Positions 45,472 to 54,713 of a stretch of 64,000 bases of DNA are shown one piece after another. Both the position numbers and the translations under genes were made by a program. The stretch is from Enterococcus sp. DIV0212c (GTDB lineage: Bacteria > Bacillota > Bacilli > Lactobacillales > Enterococcaceae). The notes beneath the pieces are model-generated. The model saw only the letters and a program-made list of their open reading frames with translations, did not search any database and was not told the DNA's origin. The stretch spans positions 1 through 64,000 of the forward strand of contig NZ_JAFREN010000008.1 in assembly GCF_017377505.1 (NCBI RefSeq), given 5' to 3'. Each line of letters begins with the position of its first letter. The stretch's first letter is position 1.

Positions 45472-47589
45472 CTATTTCCCAGATTTCAAATAGTCTTGGT
45501 AAGATTCAGTATGGTATTTATCAACAGTCGATGTATTATTATTTTTACTATATACACTTGTTGATTCTTTTCCTTTTTCATCTTCTATTTTCTCTAGTTG
45601 TTTTAATTGATCTTTGTAATTGTAGTTATCTGGATTTACAGGTTCTAAACCACTGTTTGTATAAAAGCGTAGCAAGTCGCCATTTGTGGTCTGATCAGAC
45701 ATTTGAAGCTGTAAGCTTGCTTTGTCTTTCAATGCTTTCGCTTCTTGTTTTTCTTGATCCGTTGGTTCTTCTATCAAACGACCAGTGGCTGTTTCATAGA
45801 TACTAGAGCCAAGCATCGTATATTTAGGTGAAACATAATTCCCATTTCTAAAGGCAACTAGTTGTGAATTTTCTTTAGAAAACAAATCTTGTCCCATTTG
45901 AATATAATTTTTAGTATCGACACCCATTAAATGTAAGAGAGTAGGTAATGCATCGATTTGACCACCATAAGTATGATTGATACCGCCGTTTGATTGACCC
46001 GGAATATGAATCATGTAAGGAACACGCTGCATTGCTGAATTATCAAAATCGTTCCATGTTGATTTTGTCTTACCAACTAATTCAGCTAAGTTTTGGTTTC
46101 TAGAAGTGGACACGCCATAATGGTCACCATAAAGTACGATAACTGAATTTTCATAGAGTCCAGAAGCTTTCAAATAATTGAAAAATTCTTCAACAGATTT
46201 ATCTAGATAATTTGCTGTAGCAAAGTATCCATTGATTGTTTCATCTGATGTTTGAGCAATCGGGAATCCAGCTTCATCATTTGTAAATTGAGAATATGGA
46301 TAATGATTCGAAACAGCAATAAATTTAGAATAAAATGGTTGTTGTAAATGTTCCAAATATTGTGTTGACTGTTGGAAGAACGGTTTATCGTGCAAGCCAT
46401 ATTGGAACGAATTATCTTCATTCACATCATAGTAATTAGCATCAAAGAAATAGTTGTAGCCTAGATGTTTGTATGTTTCATTACGGTTCCAGAAGTTACC
46501 AGCATTTCCGTGGAAAACAGCGCTCGTATAACCAGCTTCTTGGCCTAAAATAGCAGGAGCCGCTTGGAAGGTGTTTTTCCCACCGACTTGGGTGAAAAGA
46601 GAACCTTGATCTAAACCAAATAATGAATTTTCAAACATTGTCTCTGCATCACTTGTTTTTCCTTGTCCAACTTGATGGAAGAAATTATCAAAACTATACG
46701 TGCTATTACTGTGATAGATGCTGTTAAGGAACGGTGTAACTACGTGTTCAGCTCCATTTTCATCTTTTAATTTGAAATCGATCAAAAATTGTTGGAAACT
46801 TTCTAAGTGAATATAAATTACATTTTTACCTTTAGCCATACCGAATGTTTCAGGGTTTGGCGCTGCGTAGTGGCCTTTAACATAGTCTGCCACACTATCC
46901 ATATCATTCTCACTGGCTTCAGCTCGAACTTGGTTTGTTTGATAAGTAGTAACGCCATCATAAACTGTGAATGCGTTCAGTCCTAAAAATTTTACAATAT
47001 AGTCACGAGAAAATTGACGAGTTAACAAGGATGGACGTGCAGTTTCTGCTAACGTTAAGTTTGCTGCAAAAAATAAAGCTGACAACATGCTGATCGAAAC
47101 AGCAACACGAGCTCTTACAGGACGCTCATCCGTTTTGATTTTTTTAGTCAGCAATAAAATACCAATAATGATAAAGTCAAGCCAATAAAGTACATCATAC
47201 GGTCTAAATAAACGAAGGGCACTTTCACCAAGACCACTAGCTACTTTTCCTGCACCAAGCATCGTATTCACTGTAATGAAGTCAGTAAATTCTCTGTAGT
47301 AAACAACATTTGAGAATAACAGTAAAGTCATTAAGAAGTAAATCACCATCATGGTAATGTAAGAGGCTTTTTTTCTTCTAATGTATAATGCAATTGCCAA
47401 TAAGAAAAATGTTGATGCAACTGGATTAATGAAGAGAATAAAATATTCAAAAGCATTCTCAATTCTTAAGTGAAAATCTACTGTATAAGCAAAAATGTTT
47501 TTTAGCCAAATCAAGACAGCGACGAAACCGAATAGTCCTAGCCGTGTATTTAAGAAATTAGGCATTTTTAATTTTTTTAAAATATTCAA
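45472..47589 (-). CDS. ltaS: Lipoteichoic acid synthase
   Basis: A 705-residue polyglycerolphosphate polymerase that transfers glycerol phosphate from phosphatidylglycerol to the growing lipoteichoic acid on the outer face of the membrane. Five N-terminal membrane helices (within about 15-215) precede an extracellular sulfatase-like domain with catalytic Thr312 (GQGKTSDAE), IYIHLESFQ and YGDHYG. The start is the TTG at 47589, preceded by AAAGGAT; the ATG eight codons later lacks a ribosome site, and the frame open to 47661 runs into the promoter. The Lys/Ser/Thr-rich tail is typical. Confidence 0.93.
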   Translation of the reverse strand: MNILKKLKMPNFLNTRLGLFGFVAVLIWLKNIFAYTVDFHLRIENAFEYFILFINPVASTFFLLAIALYIRRKKASYITMMVIYFLMTLLLFSNVVYYREFTDFITVNTMLGAGKVASGLGESALRLFRPYDVLYWLDFIIIGILLLTKKIKTDERPVRARVAVSISMLSALFFAANLTLAETARPSLLTRQFSRDYIVKFLGLNAFTVYDGVTTYQTNQVRAEASENDMDSVADYVKGHYAAPNPETFGMAKGKNVIYIHLESFQQFLIDFKLKDENGAEHVVTPFLNSIYHSNSTYSFDNFFHQVGQGKTSDAETMFENSLFGLDQGSLFTQVGGKNTFQAAPAILGQEAGYTSAVFHGNAGNFWNRNETYKHLGYNYFFDANYYDVNEDNSFQYGLHDKPFFQQSTQYLEHLQQPFYSKFIAVSNHYPYSQFTNDEAGFPIAQTSDETINGYFATANYLDKSVEEFFNYLKASGLYENSVIVLYGDHYGVSTSRNQNLAELVGKTKSTWNDFDNSAMQRVPYMIHIPGQSNGGINHTYGGQIDALPTLLHLMGVDTKNYIQMGQDLFSKENSQLVAFRNGNYVSPKYTMLGSSIYETATGRLIEEPTDQEKQEAKALKDKASLQLQMSDQTTNGDLLRFYTNSGLEPVNPDNYNYKDQLKQLEKIEDEKGKESTSVYSKNNNTSTVDKYHTESYQDYLKSGK

Positions 47590-47668
47590 GGTAAACGTAT
47601 CCTTTCTAAAGTTAAATCTAAAAGAAAGCAAATGAAAGTTTTTCAAAAGCTTTACATACACTGTTCTA

Positions 47669-47697
47669 ATTCTACTCTGTCTGTATTTCTATGTCAA
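47669..47697 (-). promoter_or_regulatory. Promoter of ltaS
   Basis: On the minus strand TTGACA (47692-47697) and TAGAAT (47669-47674) are separated by 17 bases. Confidence 0.85.
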
Positions 47698-47875
47698 TTT
47701 AAATCAAGATTTGGCGTAGAAAAGTTAATAAAATTTTACTTTTCTTAAGATAATCGCTTGATAAGTTGCCAATAATTGATAAGGACAGAAGAACTGTTTT
47801 TTGATATACTAATAAAGGTCGAAACAAATAAGAGATATATGTATAAAGAATTTCAGATGAAGGATGTCTAAAAAC

Positions 47876-49048
47876 ATGGATATAAAAGTAACGAAAAAAT
47901 CAGAAAAAAAATTTAAAGCAGGGTATCCTCTGATTCAAAAAGAGGATCTTATGGAGGTTCCGAACACTTTTCCAAAAGAGTGGGTGAACGTGATCGATAA
48001 TCAAGGTCATTTTATTGCTAGTGGTTATCTTGGTGAACAAAATAAGGGAATTGGCTGGCTAGTGAATTGGCAAGGTCGCATAGATTCACTTTTTTTAGAA
48101 AAACTATTTTCAAAAGCTAAAGCTCATCGCTCGGTATTTGAACAAGACGACTCAACTTCTGCCTATCGTTTATTTAATGGAGAAGGGGATGGCTTGGGTG
48201 GCTTAACTATTGATCGTTATGACGATTTTGCAGTATTCTCTTGGTATAATGAAACGTTATATCAAAAAAAAGCAGAAATTGTACAAGCCTTCCAAAAGAG
48301 TCTTCCAGAAATCAAAGGAGCATATGAAAAAGTTCGTTTTCCAAATAAATCACTTCCTGAATCACAACTCTTATTTGGAACTGAGGCACCTGAACCACTA
48401 TTGGTTTCTGAAAATGGTGTATCTTATGTCACGTATTTAAATGATGGACTGATGACAGGTATATTTCTGGATCAAAAAGAAGTTAGAGGTCGTTTAGTTG
48501 AAGGAATAGCAGCTGGAAAATCTGTTTTAAACATGTTTAGTTACACAGGAGCATTTTCGGTCGCAAGTGCCATGGGCGGCGCGATTACCACAACAAGTGT
48601 AGACTTAGCGAAGCGAAGTTTACCCAAAACAAAAGAACAGTTTGAAGTGAATCACTTAGCTTTAGAAGATCAAAAGATTATTGTTATGGATGTTTTTGAG
48701 TATTTCAAATATGCTGTTCGCAAACAATTAAAGTATGATGTGATTGTTTTAGATCCGCCAAGTTTTGCTCGCAATAAGAAAAAAGTATTTTCTGTTGCAA
48801 AAAATTATGGAGATTTGGTCAAAGATTCAATTGATATCTTAGAAAATAAAGGCTTGTTGATTGCCTCGACAAATGCTGCTAATATTTCTCTTGAAAAGTA
48901 TAAAAGGATGATTATTCAAGCATTAGAAGAGAAAAAAGTACATTATAAGTTTAAAGAAACGTACCAGTTACCTAATGATTTTAAAACAAATAGTCATTTT
49001 GAAGAGGGAAACTATTTAAAAGTATTCTTTATTGAGATAAAAAAATAG
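47876..49048 (+). CDS. Class I SAM-dependent rRNA methyltransferase (RlmI/YwbD-like)
   Basis: A 390-residue protein with an N-terminal PUA-like domain (about 1-75) and a Rossmann methyltransferase domain (SVLNMFSYTGAFSVASAMGGA, then VIVLDPPSFARNKK). The family includes RlmI, which makes 5-methylcytosine in 23S rRNA. The ATG at 47876 is preferred because AAGGATG lies at the right distance; an ATG four codons earlier is too close to any ribosome site. Confidence 0.87.
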   Translation: MDIKVTKKSEKKFKAGYPLIQKEDLMEVPNTFPKEWVNVIDNQGHFIASGYLGEQNKGIGWLVNWQGRIDSLFLEKLFSKAKAHRSVFEQDDSTSAYRLFNGEGDGLGGLTIDRYDDFAVFSWYNETLYQKKAEIVQAFQKSLPEIKGAYEKVRFPNKSLPESQLLFGTEAPEPLLVSENGVSYVTYLNDGLMTGIFLDQKEVRGRLVEGIAAGKSVLNMFSYTGAFSVASAMGGAITTTSVDLAKRSLPKTKEQFEVNHLALEDQKIIVMDVFEYFKYAVRKQLKYDVIVLDPPSFARNKKKVFSVAKNYGDLVKDSIDILENKGLLIASTNAANISLEKYKRMIIQALEEKKVHYKFKETYQLPNDFKTNSHFEEGNYLKVFFIEIKK

Positions 49049-49050
49049 AA

Positions 49051-49117
49051 AAAGATGGGAACAGAAGTGTGACTCTACGCGTAGCGTAACAAATGCTTCT
49101 GCTCCCATCTTTTATTT
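49051..49117 (+). terminator. Intrinsic terminator
   Basis: AAGATGGGAACAGAAG (49052-49067) pairs with CTTCTGCTCCCATCTT (49096-49111), with an inner palindrome TACGCGTA. It has the same plan as the hairpin at 39161. Confidence 0.85.
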
Positions 49118-49157
49118 TGATTCCATGTGATTGGGATATGACTCGTTGAGTGATGTC

Positions 49158-50066
49158 TCAGTCATTTTTGTATTGATAAAACATATTTTGAGCAAAAGGG
49201 ATCACAAACTCTTTAAAGCGTAGAGCGGCTGGTGAAAGAAAATGATCTTTTTTTGTCGCTAGATAAATATATCGGGGGAAAAAGTTATCTTCTAAAGCAA
49301 TAGTTTTTACTTTATAAGCTGAAATCGATGGAATTTTCGGCATCAAAGCAATCCCATAATCGTGTGCAACAAATCCTAACATGGTATGATCTTCCTCAAC
49401 TTCACAAATAATATTTGGTGAGATAGATGCCGCTGTTAACATTTTATCAAGATAGGGACGCAACCCACTTCTTTCATTAAAATAAACGAATGGATAATCA
49501 CTTGTTTGCTTCAATGAAATACTATCATAGATAGCTAGAGGGTGATGGAGTGGGACAACTAAGACAATCTCTTGTTCTGTTAAAATTTCATAATTTAATT
49601 GTTGATCTTCTTTTAATTTAGAAGTGATGGCGATATCAACAGCTTCCTTCAACAATAAATCAGTCATATCAGATGAATTTCCTTGAAACAAATTAAAACG
49701 AATTTGTTCATTTCCTGGATACGCTGAGAATTCTTTCATCAACATAGGGGCTAAAAATGACCCAGCAGTATAAATAAACCCGAAATCAACTAATCCTTTT
49801 TCTGGACTGACCAATTCTCTTAAAGCACGCTCTCCTTTGGTTAATTCTTCTAAAGCTGTAGAAACATAAGTGTAGAAAAATTTCCCGTATTTTGTCAGTT
49901 GGATGTTTCGTCCTTTTTTTTCAAACAATTGAGCATCTAATTCTTTTTCTAACTCAGACATGGAGTGGCTAAGATTAGGTTGTGTAGTATTTAATAACTT
50001 TGCGGCATGAGTCATATGTTGAGTATCGGCCAACATTCGAAAAAACTCTAATTGTCTTAAATTCAT
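49158..50066 (-). CDS. LysR-family transcriptional regulator
   Basis: A 302-residue regulator with an N-terminal helix-turn-helix (LRQLEFFRMLADTQHMTHAAKLLNTTQPNLSHSM) and a periplasmic-binding-like effector domain (about 90-300). It is divergent from the aroE/aroD-type operon, the classic arrangement for a LysR activator of a catabolic operon; quinate, shikimate or a relative is the likely co-inducer. A pair of inverted 19-base sites in the shared control region is its probable target. Confidence 0.92.
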   Translation of the reverse strand: MNLRQLEFFRMLADTQHMTHAAKLLNTTQPNLSHSMSELEKELDAQLFEKKGRNIQLTKYGKFFYTYVSTALEELTKGERALRELVSPEKGLVDFGFIYTAGSFLAPMLMKEFSAYPGNEQIRFNLFQGNSSDMTDLLLKEAVDIAITSKLKEDQQLNYEILTEQEIVLVVPLHHPLAIYDSISLKQTSDYPFVYFNERSGLRPYLDKMLTAASISPNIICEVEEDHTMLGFVAHDYGIALMPKIPSISAYKVKTIALEDNFFPRYIYLATKKDHFLSPAALRFKEFVIPFAQNMFYQYKND

Positions 50067-50091
50067 TTACAAAACTCCTTATGGTTCATTC

Positions 50092-50110
50092 ATAAATATA
50101 GTTTATCAAT
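50092..50110. promoter_or_regulatory. LysR operator, site 1
   Basis: ATAAATATAGTTTATCAAT contains the dyad ATAAA-N5-TTTAT and lies 26 bases upstream of the LysR start. It matches site 2 in inverted orientation at 18 of 19 positions. Confidence 0.6.
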
Positions 50111-50147
50111 AATTATACAATGATGCATCAAAAAAGAAATAAAAGCG

Positions 50148-50166
50148 ATTGATAAAATATATTTAT
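50148..50166. promoter_or_regulatory. LysR operator, site 2
   Basis: ATTGATAAAATATATTTAT is the reverse complement of site 1 with a single difference. The centres are 56 bases apart, consistent with a regulator tetramer contacting two sites. Confidence 0.6.
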
Positions 50167-50272
50167 AGAAAAGATAAAAAACATTCATTGGAATTTATTG
50201 ATTTGTTGAATTAAAATGATGACATAACAATTGTTAAGTATTTCACAATTGAAAATTATCTTTAAGATAATG

Positions 50273-50391
50273 TTATTTAGCTATGCGGGCTAACCTCTCG
50301 GGAAAAAGATAAATGATGAAAGAGGTAAAGAGCACCTCTTTCATAATTTCCTATTTTCCAGTCGAGGTTGAACGAGCCCGCTTCGCTTTTA
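50273..50391 (+). ncRNA. Structured leader RNA, copy B
   Basis: Helices: GCGGGCT 50285-50291 with AGCCCGC 50375-50381; AACCTC 50292-50297 with GAGGTT 50364-50369; GGAAAA 50301-50306 with TTTTCC 50354-50359; apical ATGAAAGAGGT 50316-50326 with ACCTCTTTCAT 50334-50344. It ends CGC then TTTT. The competing helix is TTATTT 50273-50278 with AGATAA 50307-50312. It is the first of two tandem copies and has no ribosome site after it, so any control must be transcriptional. Confidence 0.75.
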
Positions 50392-50394
50392 TTG

Positions 50395-50510
50395 TTATCT
50401 AGCTATACAAATCAATCCTTAGGAAAATAGATAAATTGTCAATGAAATAAAGACCATTTCAATGCCAATTTCCTAATTTTCTACAGGATTACCCGATTTG
50501 TTCCGCTTTT
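50395..50510 (+). ncRNA. Structured leader RNA, copy C
   Basis: Helices: ACAAATC 50407-50413 with GATTTGT 50495-50501; AATCCT 50414-50419 with AGGATT 50485-50490; GAAAAT 50423-50428 with ATTTTC 50476-50481; apical TGAAAT with ATTTCA (50443-50461). It ends CGC then TTTT, just before TTAGGAGG. The competing helix TTATCTA 50395-50401 with TAGATAA 50428-50434 is seven perfect pairs. Six of the seven base pairs in the outer helix differ from copy B and all remain paired. Confidence 0.75.
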
Positions 50511-50527
50511 AAATTTAGGAGGTTATC

Positions 50528-52585
50528 ATGAATAATTATCAAGCAATCTTTGAACCTTTAACTGTAAAACGAATGACGTTGAAAAATCGTGTTGTCATGC
50601 CGCCAATGGGTACGAACTTCGCTAATATGGATGGAACATTCAGTATGCAGCATGTTTCCTATTATGAACAACGAGCAAAAGGTGGAACTGGTTTAATTAC
50701 TCTGGAAAATGTGTGTATCGATTATCCGATGGGAACAAATGGTGCTCGTCAATTAAGGATGGATAATGACCAATATATTTCTGGGTTATGGCATTTTAAC
50801 GAAAAGATGCATGCTTATGGTGCGTGTACATCTGTTCAAATCAACCATGCAGGAGCTTCTGCCTATGGATTACGCTTAGAAGGGGAGCAACCAGTTTCTG
50901 CATCAAATATTCCTTCCAAAAAAGGTAATCCGATTCCACGTCCTTTGACTGAAGAAGAAATCTATGGAATCGTTGATCGTTATGCTGATGGCGCATTAAG
51001 AGCGCAACGTGCTGGTTTTGATTGTGTAGAAATTCACGCAGGACATTCGTATCTTTTAAGCCAGTTTTTATCTCCTTTATATAATAAACGAACAGATAAA
51101 TTTGGCGTAAGTCCAGAAAATCGTGCTCGTTTAACTAAATTAGTGGTTGAAGCTGTTAGAAAAGCGGTAGGTCCGTTTTTCCCAATTTCTCTTCGTTTTA
51201 GTGCAGATGAATTACTAGAAGGCGGTAATACATTAGAAGATACAATTGAAATTTTAAGTTATTTTGCAGAGGAAGTAGATATATTAAATGTATCAGCTGC
51301 GTTGAATGACAGCTTACAATATCAAATCGATAAAATGAATTTAGCGGATGGCTGGCGTGCGTATATGTCAAAAGCGGTTAAGGAGCGTTTTCCTGATAAA
51401 GTAACCGTTACTTCTGGAAATATCCGCAGTCCTAAACGGGCAACTGAAATCCTTGAAGCAGGAGATGCAGATCTTTTAGCAATGGGGCGTGGATTGATTG
51501 CCGAACCAAACTGGGTTAACAAAGTAGCCAATGGACAAGAAGATTTACTAAGAAAATGCATTTCTTGCAACATCGGATGTGCTGATCATCGTATTGCTAA
51601 AGCTCGTCCAATGCGTTGTACCGTCAATCCAGATCTACATTATGAAGATGACTATAAAATGAAACCTATTTTACATCCAACTAAAATGGTTGTGATCGGT
51701 GGCGGGACGACAGGTCTTGAAGCAGCAGCCACAGCAGCTGAAGTTGGTGTCAGCGTAGAACTTTTTGAACAAAAAGAGTATCTAGGTGGCTTAGGTCATG
51801 AAATTGCTCGTTTCCCAGATAAGAAACGAATCGATGATTTTATTACTTATGAAATCAATCGTTGTAAAGAACTAGATAATTTAACGATTCATTTGAATCA
51901 TGCAGCAACAATAGCTGATATCGAAGCAATCGGACCCGATATCATCGTTAATGCTACGGGTGCAAAACCTTTATTACCACCAATCAATGGATTAAAAGAA
52001 CAATTGGATAATCCAAACAGAAAAATCTTCTCTATTTTTGATATTTTAGATGATATGTCAAAATTCCAGGAGTTTGAAGGAAAAGAAGTTGTTGTGATTG
52101 GCGGAGGTGCTGTTGGTTTAGACGTTGTGGAATATTACGCTGAACGTGGCGCTAAAAAAGTGAGTATTGTGGAAATGCAAGGTGAAATCGGGAAAGATCT
52201 TGATTTGATCACAAAACTTGCGATGATGGAAATTGTCGAAAAATTCGGTGTGGAAGTCCATGTAGAAACAAAATTGACAGAAGTTAGAGAAAATAGCTTT
52301 TTAGTTGAAAAAGGTGGAGAAATGATCGAATTACCATTTGATTTAGGTTTTGTATGTTTAGGAATGCGTGCTGAAGCACCGATGATTCGTGAACTTGATC
52401 AATATGCTAGAAGTAATGGTGCTGTTCTTTTAAATATGGGGGACAGTAAAGTTGCTAGACGAATTATGGAAGGCACAAGAGAAGCCCGCGACATTCTGAA
52501 AACAATTGAAGTTTTAGAAAACACACGCACACAAAAAATGATGTTTGAACAAACAAAAAATCTACAAGTGACACAAACTATATAA
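50528..52585 (+). CDS. NADH:flavin oxidoreductase / enoate reductase-like iron-sulfur flavoenzyme
   Basis: A 685-residue enzyme of the 2,4-dienoyl-CoA reductase type: an Old Yellow Enzyme FMN barrel (1-about 340), a [4Fe-4S] site at Cys344, Cys347, Cys351 and Cys364, and a C-terminal FAD/NAD(P)H module with two Rossmann motifs ([13 protein letters not shown] near 390 and [12 protein letters not shown] near 520). Such enzymes reduce activated C=C bonds. Followed by aroE, a transporter and aroD, it may reduce an unsaturated intermediate of quinate or shikimate breakdown. Listeria has a similar LysR-oxidoreductase-aroE-aroD locus (lmo0488-lmo0491, as I recall). Confidence 0.9.
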   Translation: MNNYQAIFEPLTVKRMTLKNRVVMPPMGTNFANMDGTFSMQHVSYYEQRAKGGTGLITLENVCIDYPMGTNGARQLRMDNDQYISGLWHFNEKMHAYGACTSVQINHAGASAYGLRLEGEQPVSASNIPSKKGNPIPRPLTEEEIYGIVDRYADGALRAQRAGFDCVEIHAGHSYLLSQFLSPLYNKRTDKFGVSPENRARLTKLVVEAVRKAVGPFFPISLRFSADELLEGGNTLEDTIEILSYFAEEVDILNVSAALNDSLQYQIDKMNLADGWRAYMSKAVKERFPDKVTVTSGNIRSPKRATEILEAGDADLLAMGRGLIAEPNWVNKVANGQEDLLRKCISCNIGCADHRIAKARPMRCTVNPDLHYEDDYKMKPILHPTKMVVIGGGTTGLEAAATAAEVGVSVELFEQKEYLGGLGHEIARFPDKKRIDDFITYEINRCKELDNLTIHLNHAATIADIEAIGPDIIVNATGAKPLLPPINGLKEQLDNPNRKIFSIFDILDDMSKFQEFEGKEVVVIGGGAVGLDVVEYYAERGAKKVSIVEMQGEIGKDLDLITKLAMMEIVEKFGVEVHVETKLTEVRENSFLVEKGGEMIELPFDLGFVCLGMRAEAPMIRELDQYARSNGAVLLNMGDSKVARRIMEGTREARDILKTIEVLENTRTQKMMFEQTKNLQVTQTI

Positions 52586-52601
52586 AGTGAGGGAATTTAA
52601 C

Positions 52602-53480
52602 ATGACAGAAAGAATTGATGGACACACATTATTGATCAGCTTGATTGCAACACCGATTCGCCACAGTTTATCACCAACGATGCACAATGAAGCATTTGCT
52701 AAATTAGGTTTAGACTATGCTTATCTGGCGTTTGAAGTTGGAAATGAAGAATTAAAAGATGCAGTTCAAGGAATTCGTGCATTAGGAATTCGCGGATCAA
52801 ACGTTTCTATGCCAAATAAACAAGCGATCATTCCTTATTTAGACGAGCTTTCACCCGCTGCAAAATTAGTGGGTGCGGTTAATACTGTCACAAACAAAGA
52901 TGGAAAAGGCCATTTAGTCGGGCATGTAACTGACGGAACTGGCGCGATGCGTGCGTTGAAAGAAGAAGGCGTAGAAGTCAAAGATCAAATCGTTACAATG
53001 ACAGGAGCTGGCGGTGCAGGAACAGCAATTGCGATTCAAGCAGCGTTGGATGGTGCCAAAGAATTACGAATTTTCAATATTAATGATCAGCACTATAAAA
53101 ACGCTGAAGCAACTGTTAAGAAAATTAATGAAAATACAGATTGTACAGCAACACTAACAGATTTGTCTGATCAAGTAGCGTTTAAACAATCAATTAGTGA
53201 AAGTAGCATTTATATTGACGCAACAGGAGTAGGTATGAAACCTCTACAAGAAGAAAGCTTGATCAATGACCCTGAAGTTATCCGTCCAGATTTAGTAGTT
53301 TTTGATGTTGTCTATATTCCAAAAGAAACAAAATTGTTAAAATTTGCCCGTGAACATGGCGCGAAGAAAACAATCAATGGACTAGGCATGATGCTTTATC
53401 AAGGAGCAGAAGCTTTCAAACATTTCACTGGAGAAGATATGCCTGTTGATTATATTAAAGAATTACTATTTAAGGACTAA
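52602..53480 (+). CDS. aroE: Shikimate/quinate 5-dehydrogenase
   Basis: A 292-residue AroE-type enzyme: [17 protein letters not shown] substrate motif, catalytic Lys in [12 protein letters not shown] and [11 protein letters not shown], cofactor loop GAGGAGTAI and the C-terminal [14 protein letters not shown]. It interconverts 3-dehydroshikimate (or 3-dehydroquinate) with shikimate (or quinate). The ATG at 52602 follows AGTGAGGG; an in-frame GTG at 52587 overlaps that site. Lying in a catabolic-type operon with a transporter, it probably acts in the oxidative direction and is not the biosynthetic copy. Confidence 0.93.
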   Translation: MTERIDGHTLLISLIATPIRHSLSPTMHNEAFAKLGLDYAYLAFEVGNEELKDAVQGIRALGIRGSNVSMPNKQAIIPYLDELSPAAKLVGAVNTVTNKDGKGHLVGHVTDGTGAMRALKEEGVEVKDQIVTMTGAGGAGTAIAIQAALDGAKELRIFNINDQHYKNAEATVKKINENTDCTATLTDLSDQVAFKQSISESSIYIDATGVGMKPLQEESLINDPEVIRPDLVVFDVVYIPKETKLLKFAREHGAKKTINGLGMMLYQGAEAFKHFTGEDMPVDYIKELLFKD

Positions 53481-53496
53481 CAGTTAGGAGAAAACG

Positions 53497-54699
53497 ATGA
53501 AAAATAAATACACACCGACCGCCATAGGTCTTTATATCAACTACATTGTCCATGGGATGGGCGTTATTATTATTTCACAAAATCAAAATTCTTTGATGAC
53601 CCAATGGGATACAGATTTGATGGGAATCGCCAAAGTTATTTCGATGTTAGGAATCGGACGTTTGATTGCAATCATGATTTCTGGACGTTTATCTGATAAG
53701 TTTGGACGTAAACCATTTATTTACTTAGGCATGGTGACTTACGCGGCTTACTTCTTTGGTATATTGTATAGTCCAAGTGTTGAGTTAGCGATGTTTTTTG
53801 CAGTAATTGCCGGGATTTCTAATTCGTTCCTAGATTCTGGAACATATCCTGCGTTGATGGAATCATTTCCAAAAACTGCTGGAACAGCAACTGTTTTGTT
53901 AAAAGCCTTTATTCAAGGTGGACAATTTGCTTTGCCATTGATGATTAAATTCTTAGCTTCAAATCATTTATGGTTTGGCTGGTCATTTATGATCGCTGCA
54001 ATTTTACTTGGCGTCAATGCAATTTATTTATGGAAACAACCTTTCCCAGATGCAGATGCTAAACTTGCTGAAGAAACGGAAGAAGCAGTAGAACAAGCTC
54101 CAGCAGTTAAATTTAAATCAAAACCTAAGATGGCTATTGAAGGGGTTGCCTTTGTGATTTATGGTTTTATCGCTCAAGCAACTTTTTATCTAATTAGTCA
54201 ATTTATCGGAACATATGGTGAACAAGTTGCAGGCATGGCTCAAACGGATGCAGGCGTGTTAGTTTCTTATTATTCTATTGGTTCATTATTATGTGTAGCA
54301 TTTACAGCAATTATGGCTTCAAAAGTTCGTTCAGTTTACCTAGTTGTTATTTATACATTTGTTTCATTCTTGACGATCGCTATTATGTGGTTATTCCCAA
54401 CACCGCTTGTATGTATGATTGGGGCCGCTTTGGTTGGTTTCTTTGCAGCTGGTGGCGTGTTACAATTAGGATTAACTGTTATGGGTGAAATGTTCCCAGC
54501 AGGCAAAGGGACAATCACAGGGATTTATTATACATTTGGGAGTATCGCTTCATTTGTTATTCCAGTGGCAGCTGCCCAAATTGCGAAAACAAATGTGCGT
54601 GGTATCATGTTATTTGATACAATCATTGCAGGAATCGGTTTTGTATTGGCAGTTATTATTTTTATTCGCTATCGTCAAACAATCGATACATCTAAATAA
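53497..54699 (+). CDS. MFS transporter, probable quinate/shikimate uptake
   Basis: A 400-residue major facilitator with 12 hydrophobic segments and the motif GRLSDKFGRKPF between helices 2 and 3. A central loop rich in Glu and Ala (about 185-205) separates the halves. The substrate is inferred from its place between aroE and aroD. Confidence 0.88.
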   Translation: MKNKYTPTAIGLYINYIVHGMGVIIISQNQNSLMTQWDTDLMGIAKVISMLGIGRLIAIMISGRLSDKFGRKPFIYLGMVTYAAYFFGILYSPSVELAMFFAVIAGISNSFLDSGTYPALMESFPKTAGTATVLLKAFIQGGQFALPLMIKFLASNHLWFGWSFMIAAILLGVNAIYLWKQPFPDADAKLAEETEEAVEQAPAVKFKSKPKMAIEGVAFVIYGFIAQATFYLISQFIGTYGEQVAGMAQTDAGVLVSYYSIGSLLCVAFTAIMASKVRSVYLVVIYTFVSFLTIAIMWLFPTPLVCMIGAALVGFFAAGGVLQLGLTVMGEMFPAGKGTITGIYYTFGSIASFVIPVAAAQIAKTNVRGIMLFDTIIAGIGFVLAVIIFIRYRQTIDTSK

Positions 54700-54713
54700 G
54701 GAGGATGCAAAGA

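Noticed and set aside
47590..47661. 24-residue extension of ltaS to 47661
   Set aside because: It overlaps the transcription start implied by the promoter at 47669-47697; the TTG at 47589 has a proper ribosome site.
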